A stretch of 5,908 nt of DNA from positions 9,207 through 15,114 of the forward strand of contig VBJE01000094.1 of NCBI GenBank assembly GCA_005879675.1, in the 5' to 3' direction. The position numbers were made by a program, and so were the translations under genes. This DNA comes from Chloroflexota bacterium (GTDB lineage: Bacteria; Chloroflexota; Dormibacteria; Dormibacterales; Dormibacteraceae). This document shows, in pieces, positions 1-5,036 of the stretch; within the stretch, counting starts at the first letter, position 1, and each line of letters begins with the position of its first letter. Below the pieces are notes generated by a model that saw nothing but the letters and a program-made list of their open reading frames with translations, had not been told where the DNA came from and searched no databases.

Positions 1-459
1 GATAAGACCGTCACGATAAATGCGATTGAAGTGCCTCAGGTGGCGAACGACGGAGCCCTCGCGGACTTTTATCAGGTCGTCTATCCGATCGACTGGGCGG
101 CGCGTGGTCTGAACCCACAGTGTCAGCCCTGCGACCACGATGGCCAGGGGATCGATTTCATCGACTTCCACGACCATGTCCTGGACTCGATGCCCGGCTC
201 GCCTGGGCATGGTGAATTCTCGCCGCTGTGGAAGGTATTTGTGGTCATCCCGGCGTATGACTTCATCGCCGGCCCGTCGACTACTCACTCCAACCTCGAC
301 GTCAGCAATGCGGTGGCAGCAGCGTTGCCGGTCAGGTCCGAAACGGCGGTTGATGCTTTGCTGGCCAAGCGCTTGCCTGATGGAGCACCGGTGGCTGTTG
401 AGGTCGACATTCACCACTACTTTGTTTGCGCGGTCGTGGGCAAAGGGGCGGGGCGCTAG
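1..459 (+). CDS. Unrecognised protein, C-terminal part (5' end outside window)
   Basis: The frame is open from the first base, so 152 C-terminal residues are visible and the true start lies upstream. The GTG at 31 is an in-frame codon that could be mistaken for the start. I do not recognise the family. Visible traits are a CxxC pair (C41 and C44, counted from base 1), a histidine- and aspartate-rich stretch FHDHVLD (57-62 region), a proline/glycine turn followed by a hydrophobic strand SPLWKVFVVIPAYDF, and a second hydrophobic strand near the end (HHYFVCAVVG). There is no membrane helix or signal in the visible part. The CxxC and His/Asp cluster could bind a metal, but that is only a guess. 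It ends nine bases before a GC-rich hairpin and converges with the phosphatase gene. The composition matches the other genes and there is no sign of decay. Confidence 0.7.
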   Translation, partial: DKTVTINAIEVPQVANDGALADFYQVVYPIDWAARGLNPQCQPCDHDGQGIDFIDFHDHVLDSMPGSPGHGEFSPLWKVFVVIPAYDFIAGPSTTHSNLDVSNAVAAALPVRSETAVDALLAKRLPDGAPVAVEVDIHHYFVCAVVGKGAGR

Positions 460-467
460 TCATACGC

Positions 468-485
468 CGCGCGCGATAGCGCGCG
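468..485. terminator. GC-rich hairpin between convergent genes
   Basis: A perfect 7-bp stem, CGCGCGC (468-474) with GCGCGCG (479-485), closes a GATA tetraloop. It begins nine bases after the stop of the left-hand gene and lies 46 bases beyond the stop of the opposing phosphatase gene. The position between two converging genes suits a transcription terminator serving both strands. Neither side has a proper T-tract (only ATTTG on the plus side), so strong intrinsic termination is not assured. Confidence 0.4.
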
Positions 486-531
486 TCCATTTGAGAGCGA
501 GATCGCCAGGCCTCGGCATGGAAATGAGTCG

Positions 532-1059
532 TTACTCGATCGGCTCCACCCGGTAGCGACCCATTTCTTCAATCACCCGGACGCCAGCCCCCTTGGCGAT
601 TGGCGGGACGATCTGACCCGTCAGTCCAAGCACGGCGGCCTCGGTCGTCGGCGAGTGACCGACGACCAGAGCACGACCGCCCTCTGGGAGCGATTCAAGC
701 CTCGCCCTCAGCACCCCACCCAGCAGCGCACTTTCCTTTTCGACCAACTCCGGATCGATCTGGCGAAATGCTTCCAGGTCTTTGCCTCTGGCCTGGCGCG
801 CAGCGTCGAACCAACGCTCCTCGACGCTGGAACGAAAACCGCTGTTCACGATCACCCCTCCGCCCACCAAGCGACCCATGCCCGCCAGGAAGCACGCCAG
901 CGTCTGGGTTGCTCGTTGCGCGCCGGACGAGATCATCGTGTCGTAGCTGCTTTCAAGTCGCCTGCCGATGTCCAGCGCCGCGCGCACCCCGTCCGGCGTG
1001 AGCACGTCCCCATCGGCATCCGTGTGCCGCCTGAGGTCGACGGTCCTGGCCATCACCAT
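532..1059 (-). CDS. Histidine phosphatase family protein (SixA/PGM-like)
   Basis: This 175-residue protein belongs to the histidine phosphatase (phosphoglycerate mutase-like) superfamily, whose members transfer phosphate through a catalytic histidine. The N-terminal strand leads into LRRHTDAD, where R11 and H12 correspond to the RHG signature, H12 being the expected phosphohistidine. SSGAQRATQT supplies the second phosphate-binding arginine (R49), and VVGHSPTTEA supplies the second histidine (H135). The short length with few insertions resembles SixA, the phosphohistidine phosphatase acting on signalling or phosphotransfer proteins, more than the metabolic mutases. The real substrate is unknown. 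The usual glycine after RH is threonine here, as in some distant members. The start is ATG at 1059; a second in-frame ATG at 1053 is equally possible because neither has a clear ribosome binding site. It is divergent from the exported protein gene and convergent with the left-hand gene, so it is probably transcribed alone. It is a soluble cytoplasmic protein. Confidence 0.85.
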   Translation of the reverse strand: MVMARTVDLRRHTDADGDVLTPDGVRAALDIGRRLESSYDTMISSGAQRATQTLACFLAGMGRLVGGGVIVNSGFRSSVEERWFDAARQARGKDLEAFRQIDPELVEKESALLGGVLRARLESLPEGGRALVVGHSPTTEAAVLGLTGQIVPPIAKGAGVRVIEEMGRYRVEPIE

Positions 1060-1215
1060 CTATGTTTGCAGGCGGCAGATTGCCGGTGGCGGCGAATTCT
1101 TCACATTCCTCGGCTACCCCTCGCTTGGCGCCGCTCGGTGCGCCGGTCGAGCTAGCGTCCCCAGCACCTTGCCCGGCAAATCAACCCTTCACAAATCGGC
1201 CGTCCAGGCGCTTAA

Positions 1216-1244
1216 TTGACGGAATCGGAGCCGGCTGGGGGTAG
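1216..1244 (+). promoter_or_regulatory. Weak candidate promoter for the exported protein gene
   Basis: TTGACG at 1216-1221 resembles a sigma-70 -35 box. About 17 bases downstream is GGGTAG, a poor match to a -10 box. The location in the divergent spacer, 30-60 bases ahead of the GTG at 1278, is right for a promoter, but only the -35 half is convincing. The rest of the 1060-1277 spacer shows no gene, RNA gene or strong repeat that I could find. Confidence 0.2.
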
Positions 1245-1266
1245 GTGAGGCCCACCAAACGACTGG

Positions 1267-1272
1267 GGAGGG
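1267..1272 (+). promoter_or_regulatory. Ribosome binding site deciding the GTG start at 1278
   Basis: GGAGGG, inside a longer GGGGAGGGG run, sits five bases ahead of the GTG at 1278. This spacing and purine content favour 1278 over the upstream in-frame GTG at 1245. The latter would add eleven residues and push two extra arginines and one lysine in front of the signal peptide. Confidence 0.55.
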
Positions 1273-1277
1273 GCCCT

Positions 1278-2591
1278 GTGAGCGGCATAAAGCGCGTGAT
1301 CGCGGTGGTTTCGCTCGTGCTTGTTGGCCTGCTCGCCTTCGCCGCGACGACCGTCGCCTTTGACGCGCGCGGGCTCTCGGGCGCGAACATCGGCGCCAAA
1401 AGCGGTGGAGGCGGGGGAGGCGGGGGAGGCTTTTTTCCGCCGGCCGGCAACTACGACTCCGGCACCGTCAGCGCCGACTTCTTCTTTTGCTGCGACCCTT
1501 CCCTGCCCGAGCTCACGGTCACCGTCTTCGACAACATCAACAAGGCCAACCCGCGGGTGGGACCGACCCTCAACACTCACCAGATCGACGTCCTGATCTT
1601 CGTCTGCGACTCGGTGAGCGGGATCTGCGGCGGCGGCTGCTTCATCCCTGACGGAGCCAATGACGTCAGCTTCAGCTCTGATTTCACCTCGGCCACGCTC
1701 CATACGAAAGTCACCCCCACAACCCGCTCATGCCAGGACAGCCCCATCAGCGGCGTCCCCACCGAGTTCACGCTCGACATCACCTGGACATCACAGGGTT
1801 CGCGCGGCGCATCCAGGATGATCGGCCGCTACGCCTGCGCCGGCTACAGCTTCGAGACGACCACGCTCACAGACGGCGCAGTATCCGGGAGCGCGATCGC
1901 CAGCACCTCACTCCTCACCGGCACATTCGGGCCTGTCGACGCCAACCTCAACTCATTCGACCTGGTCACCCACGCCCAAGGGACGGCCCTCGACACCTGC
2001 CCGCCGCTGGGCGGCAAGGGTGCCGGCCCCGGCCCGCTGTCGGCGGGCGAGTACAGCTTTGCCTCGAGGACGGCCGGCGTGGCGATCACGCCCGACGACC
2101 CATCGCAGCAACCGGTCGACGTGTTTGTCACGAGCTTCGTCAACACCTCCAAACCCAAGGATGGCTCTCCGACCACGCAGGTCGAGACCGACCTCAACGT
2201 CTTCCAGGCCAACTTTCCCGACTTCGTCTCGAACTGCTACGTGATCCCGGCAAACGCGTTCACGCTGTCGAGTGATCTCCAAACCGCATCTCTGCACGTG
2301 GCCATCGACCCGACCACCCCGGCGTGCCCTCACGCCACCAACGGCGGCTTTCCCGACACCTTCAGCCTCGACATCACCTGGTCTGGCGCCACCCCGGTGG
2401 CAACGTTCAGAAACGTCGGCAACAGTGGCTGCCCTGGGTCCCACCTGACGCTGACTCAGTACCAGACGACGATCAACGGCGTCGCGACGGGTCGCCTGTC
2501 GGGCATCGCCGAGTCGTTCACCGGCGAGTCGCCCTCGATGTCGACCGACTCGAGCACCTTCCACAGCGACGGCCGCCAGGCGACCTGCTAA
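1278..2591 (+). CDS. Probable exported protein with two diverged cysteine-containing repeats
   Basis: This protein has 437 residues from the GTG at 1278 (448 if the GTG at 1245 is used). Residues 1-28 form a signal peptide: basic SGIKR, a hydrophobic core of valine, leucine and alanine, then a likely cleavage site around TTVA/F. A linker with nine consecutive glycines (43-51) follows, then two related domains at 55-241 and 255-437. The copies share FTLDITW (164-170) and FSLDITW (362-368), LHTKVTPTTRSC and LHVAIDPTTPAC, and an NxY opening. Four cysteines line up with almost constant spacing: 121/320, 152/350, 187/385 and 241/437. The first copy has four extra cysteines (71, 72, 110, 117). Frequent alternating Thr/Ser/Val stretches suggest beta-sandwich folds stabilised by disulfides, which is inference. 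There is no sorting motif, C-terminal anchor or enzymatic motif, so the function is unknown. I do not recognise a named family. A membrane-protein gene follows 27 bp downstream. Confidence 0.85.
   Translation: MSGIKRVIAVVSLVLVGLLAFAATTVAFDARGLSGANIGAKSGGGGGGGGGFFPPAGNYDSGTVSADFFFCCDPSLPELTVTVFDNINKANPRVGPTLNTHQIDVLIFVCDSVSGICGGGCFIPDGANDVSFSSDFTSATLHTKVTPTTRSCQDSPISGVPTEFTLDITWTSQGSRGASRMIGRYACAGYSFETTTLTDGAVSGSAIASTSLLTGTFGPVDANLNSFDLVTHAQGTALDTCPPLGGKGAGPGPLSAGEYSFASRTAGVAITPDDPSQQPVDVFVTSFVNTSKPKDGSPTTQVETDLNVFQANFPDFVSNCYVIPANAFTLSSDLQTASLHVAIDPTTPACPHATNGGFPDTFSLDITWSGATPVATFRNVGNSGCPGSHLTLTQYQTTINGVATGRLSGIAESFTGESPSMSTDSSTFHSDGRQATC
1404..1430 (+). repeat. Tandem G-rich microrepeat encoding nine glycines
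   Basis: The nine glycine codons form a near-periodic tract in which the nine-base unit CGGGGGAGG occurs twice in direct succession after a partial copy (TGGAGG). A run of six T follows immediately (1431-1436). Because the unit is a multiple of three, slippage would lengthen or shorten the glycine linker without breaking the frame, whereas slippage in the T run would break it. The many GG and GGGGG runs could also form a two-layer G-quadruplex on the coding strand. Confidence 0.6.
1440..2000 (+). repeat. First copy of the internal protein repeat
   Basis: This encodes residues 55-241 of the exported protein. It aligns along its whole length with residues 255-437: opening PAGNYD against SAGEYS, the strand FTLDITW against FSLDITW, and a cysteine at each end of corresponding strands. 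It carries eight cysteines against four in the second copy. The similarity is visible at protein level and has faded in the DNA, so the duplication is old. Confidence 0.7.
2040..2588 (+). repeat. Second copy of the internal protein repeat
   Basis: This encodes residues 255-437 of the exported protein and runs right to its C-terminus. The four cysteines at 320, 350, 385 and 437 sit 196-199 residues after their partners in the first copy. A short Gly/Pro-rich linker (residues 242-254) separates the copies. The cysteine-dense loops of the first copy (CC at 71-72, C110, C117) have no counterparts here. Confidence 0.7.
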
Positions 2592-2618
2592 CCGCTCTAT
2601 CTAAGATTCCCGGCAGCG

Positions 2619-3098
2619 ATGAACGCCGGCAACGATCCGGCCGCGTGGCAGAACTTCTACATCATGATCGGCACGGCCAACGCGGCCATCACCGGCCTGC
2701 TGTTCGTCGCGCTCTCGCTGCACCTCAAGCAGATCCTTGCCCACGCGGTTTACAAGCCGCGCGCGATCGTGGTGCTCGTGATCCTGACCACGCAGATCGT
2801 CATCTCGGCCATCGTCCTCGCGCCCCAGTCCCGAGACCTGATGGGCTGGGAGATCCTGATCCTGAATGTCTTCTTCCTGGTGCTCAACGTGCGCTATCGG
2901 GCGCCGGCGAGGATCACGGCGGGCTCGGCGCTCACCATCGCGATCAGGGTGATCTACCTACTGGCTGCGGTCAGCCTCATCACGGGAGTGGGGGGCGGCT
3001 TCTACATCCTCGGCGGGATCTTGACACTGACGGTGGTCCGCTCGATCTCCAACTGCTGGACGCTACTCACCGCCCTAGAGAGCGAGAGCACAGCCTGA
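2619..3098 (+). CDS. Small multi-pass membrane protein of unknown function
   Basis: This 159-residue protein starts at the ATG at 2619, only 27 bases after the exported protein gene and on the same strand, so co-transcription is likely. The ribosome binding site is weak. Hydrophobic segments lie at about residues 14-34, 49-68, 76-91 and 108-124, with a further stretch at about 126-146, giving four or five membrane passes. Charged loops (HLKQ near 35, YKPR at 45-48, RYRAPAR at 92-98) separate them. The N-terminal pattern, a W...FY motif followed by a glycine/alanine-rich first helix ending in LLFVALSLHL, resembles small uncharacterised membrane proteins that I recall from high-GC bacteria; I cannot name a family with certainty. 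There are no catalytic motifs. It probably resides in the cytoplasmic membrane. Whether it works with the exported protein is unknown. Confidence 0.8.
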   Translation: MNAGNDPAAWQNFYIMIGTANAAITGLLFVALSLHLKQILAHAVYKPRAIVVLVILTTQIVISAIVLAPQSRDLMGWEILILNVFFLVLNVRYRAPARITAGSALTIAIRVIYLLAAVSLITGVGGGFYILGGILTLTVVRSISNCWTLLTALESESTA

Positions 3099-3183
3099 CC
3101 TACGCATGAGTCTTGGCGAGAGCGTAAGTCAGCATGCCCGGCTTTCCGCGCGGACAGCGCCTGACGGATGTGGAGGTCCTAGA

Positions 3184-3215
3184 GAGCTGACTTCAGCTCA
3201 AATGCTGAGCTGGTC
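3184..3215. promoter_or_regulatory. Cluster of overlapping inverted repeats ahead of the dehydrogenase-aldolase pair
   Basis: Three related heptamers lie in 29 bases: GAGCTGA (3184-3190), its exact complement TCAGCTC (3193-3199), and TGAGCTG (3206-3212). The middle element can pair with either neighbour: with the left across two bases, or as CAGCTCA with TGAGCTG across the five-base loop AATGC. GAC (3189-3191) and GTC (3213-3215) can extend the latter stem. Such spacing suits an operator with repeated half-sites or an RNA hairpin in the leader of the gene at 3304. No T-run follows, so an intrinsic terminator is less likely. The rest of 3099-3303 shows no gene; it also holds the 10-bp palindrome TCCGCGCGGA at 3145-3154. 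Confidence 0.4.
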
Positions 3216-3303
3216 TGACATCGACCGGCTTACCTGCGTCCCGCTTCGCTGCGTACGCGGTCCGGGCTGAGCCTCGCCGCGAGATGCTAGCCTTCGATCT
3301 CGA

Positions 3304-4293
3304 ATGGTGGCCCGCGTCGCGTGCCTCAGCCCGTACGACGAAGCCACCGTGCAAGCATTGTTCAAGGGCCGCCACGAAGTGCACGTGACGCTCGCGCCGC
3401 CGCCTCCCGCGCAGGCCGAGGTCATGGCGGCCTGCGTCGACGCCGACGTGGTGATCGCGGACCGTCGTCACAAGCACCGCGTCGATCGCGATGTGCTCCA
3501 GAACATGCGGCGATGCCGGCTCATCCAGCAGGCGGCGGTGGGCTTTGATTCCATCGACCACCGCGCTGCCGCCGAGCTGGGCATCCCGGTCGCCAACGCC
3601 GCCGGCTACAACAAGGACTCGGTCGCGGACTGGACGGTGATGGCGATGATCGCTCTGCTCCGCCACTCGTTCTCCCTCGACCGGCAGCTGAGGGCCGGCC
3701 ACTGGAACGCGGATGACCAGATGCGCGGCGAAGAGACGATGGGGCGCGAGCTGGGTGCGATGACGGTCGGCATCATCGGGATGGGCAACGTCGGCTCGGC
3801 GGTTGCGCGCAGGGTGTTGGCGTTTGGCGCGAAGATCCTGTTCGCGGATACGCTGCAGCGCTCATTCGAAGGCGCCAGGCAAGTCGAGCTCGACAACCTC
3901 CTCGAACAGAGCGACATCGTGTGCGTGCATGCCCCTCTCGACGTCGACACCAGGGCACTGATCGGCGCGAGCGAGATAGCCCGCATGAAGAAAGGCGCTT
4001 ACCTGATCAACGCCGCGCGGGGGCCTATCGTCGACGAAGCGTCACTGACAGACGCCCTGCAGTCGGGACACCTTGCCGGTGCCGGCCTCGACGTCTTCGA
4101 GGTCGAGCCTCTTCCCACCAATTCACCGCTGCGCAAGATCGAGAACGTGATCCTGGCCCCGCACCGCGGCGGCGCGACCGTCGAGGCTGAACAGCGGTTG
4201 CTCGAGGTCGTCGGCGACAATCTGGTGCGCGTCCTCGACGGCCGGCCGCCCCTGAATGTGGTCAATGGTCTCTCCACGGCCGCGATCCGATGA
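3304..4293 (+). CDS. D-isomer-specific 2-hydroxyacid dehydrogenase (NAD-dependent)
   Basis: This 329-residue protein has the full architecture of the D-2-hydroxyacid dehydrogenases, which interconvert 2-oxo acids and D-2-hydroxy acids with NAD(P). An N-terminal substrate-binding half (to about 100) surrounds a Rossmann domain with VGIIGMGNVG (GxGxxG glycines 159, 161, 164). The expected catalytic triad is intact: R239 in NAARG, E268 in DVFEVEP and H287 in LAPHRGG. The R-to-E spacing of 29 matches that in phosphoglycerate dehydrogenase as I recall it. There is no C-terminal ACT or other regulatory domain, so it is a short-type enzyme and not a classical serine-pathway SerA. Glyoxylate/hydroxypyruvate, phosphoglycerate or another hydroxy acid could be the substrate; the sequence does not decide. 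The start is ATG at 3304, followed directly by a GTG codon, with no clear ribosome binding site. Its last four bases overlap the aldolase start, indicating one operon. Confidence 0.92.
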   Translation: MVARVACLSPYDEATVQALFKGRHEVHVTLAPPPPAQAEVMAACVDADVVIADRRHKHRVDRDVLQNMRRCRLIQQAAVGFDSIDHRAAAELGIPVANAAGYNKDSVADWTVMAMIALLRHSFSLDRQLRAGHWNADDQMRGEETMGRELGAMTVGIIGMGNVGSAVARRVLAFGAKILFADTLQRSFEGARQVELDNLLEQSDIVCVHAPLDVDTRALIGASEIARMKKGAYLINAARGPIVDEASLTDALQSGHLAGAGLDVFEVEPLPTNSPLRKIENVILAPHRGGATVEAEQRLLEVVGDNLVRVLDGRPPLNVVNGLSTAAIR

Positions 4294-5036
4294 GCTCGCT
4301 CCGCGAGCGTTGGAAAGCCCGCGAGGCGACGCTCGGGGCGTGGTGCACGATTCCGAGCTCGTGGACCGCCGAAGTGGCTGCACGCTCTGGCCACGACTGG
4401 GTATGCATCGACACACAGCACGGACTGATCGGATACGACGTCATGCTGCCGATGCTTCAGGCCATCTCGGCCGGCGGTGTCCCCTCGTTCGTCCGCGTTC
4501 CGTGGAACGAGCCCGGCGCGATCATGAAGGCGCTCGACGCCGGGGCGGGCGGCGTGATCGTCCCCATGGTGAACTCAGTGGATGAGGCACGGGCGGCCGT
4601 GGGCGCGTGTCGATATCCGCCGGACGGCATGCGGAGCATGGGTCCGATTCGCGCGCGCGACGTGGACGGCGATTGGCAGCATCCGATCTGCGTGGTCATG
4701 ATCGAAACCGTCCAGGCAGTGGCCCAGGCGCGCGACATCCTCGCCGTGCCGGGGATTGACGCCGTCTTTGTCGGGCCCAACGACCTCGCGGTGTCGGCGG
4801 GCCTCGAATCGAGCTACGAAGGCCGCCACCCGGAGCATCGCCGCCTCATCGAAGCAATCGCCGAGGCGGCGCACGCCTCAGGTGTTGCCGCGGGGATCAT
4901 GTGCGGCTCCGGCAAGGTCGCGCGCCAGTGGCACGACATCGGCTTTGTGATGCTTGGCATGCAGAGCGACACGAGGTTGCTGGCCGCGGCCTCGGAAGAC
5001 ATCGTCAAGAGTTCGCGCGAGCTACTGCAGCGGTAG
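4290..5036 (+). CDS. HpcH/HpaI aldolase family protein
   Basis: This 248-residue protein belongs to the class II, metal-dependent HpcH/HpaI aldolases, which reversibly cleave 2-oxo-4-hydroxy acids into pyruvate (or a related oxoacid) and an aldehyde. Key residues fall where the family requires: H44 in DTQHG (general base), R69 in FVRVPWNEP (pyruvate carboxylate/enolate), and metal ligands E139 in VMIETVQ and D165 in VGPNDLA. GAGGVIVPMVNS (about 87-98) is the conserved barrel strand before the YPPDGMRSMGP loop. The length is normal for the family. Known members act on 2,4-dihydroxyhept-2-enedioate, 2-keto-3-deoxyglucarate and 2-keto-3-deoxyrhamnonate; I cannot choose between them. Citrate-lyase beta-type enzymes are less likely given the short length and PPDGMRS loop. 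The ATG at 4290 overlaps the dehydrogenase stop (ATGA), so translation is probably coupled. Its 3' end overlaps the converging Ldh2-type gene by 15 bp. Confidence 0.92.
   Translation: MSSLRERWKAREATLGAWCTIPSSWTAEVAARSGHDWVCIDTQHGLIGYDVMLPMLQAISAGGVPSFVRVPWNEPGAIMKALDAGAGGVIVPMVNSVDEARAAVGACRYPPDGMRSMGPIRARDVDGDWQHPICVVMIETVQAVAQARDILAVPGIDAVFVGPNDLAVSAGLESSYEGRHPEHRRLIEAIAEAAHASGVAAGIMCGSGKVARQWHDIGFVMLGMQSDTRLLAAASEDIVKSSRELLQR

Noticed and set aside
655..1155. Plus-strand frame opposite the histidine phosphatase gene
   Set aside because: The minus strand carries the RH, R and H catalytic motifs in the right order. The plus frame has none.
1212..1703. Minus-strand frame of 163 codons covering the divergent spacer and the start of the exported gene
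   Set aside because: It has low-complexity, charged composition, no plausible ribosome binding site, and fully overlaps a better-supported gene.
1953..2564. Long minus-strand reading frame (203 codons) opposite the exported protein gene
   Set aside because: Its translation is dominated by arginine, glycine and alanine with no motif, as expected from the antisense of a high-GC gene. The plus strand has a signal peptide and an internal repeat that only coding constraint explains.
2324..3109. Plus-strand frame of 261 codons bridging the exported and membrane protein genes
   Set aside because: Rich in Arg, His, Pro and Gln with no motif. It overlaps two supported genes in another frame and is a GC-bias shadow.
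3074..3187. Ten-base direct repeat CCTAGAGAGC at 3074-3083 and 3178-3187
   Set aside because: A repeat of this length is expected by chance in a window of this size. The copies share no flanking similarity and do not bracket any element with mobility genes.
3304..4293. Assignment of the hydroxyacid dehydrogenase as SerA
   Set aside because: It lacks the C-terminal regulatory domains and sits with an aldolase and not with serine-pathway genes. The general family call is all the sequence supports.
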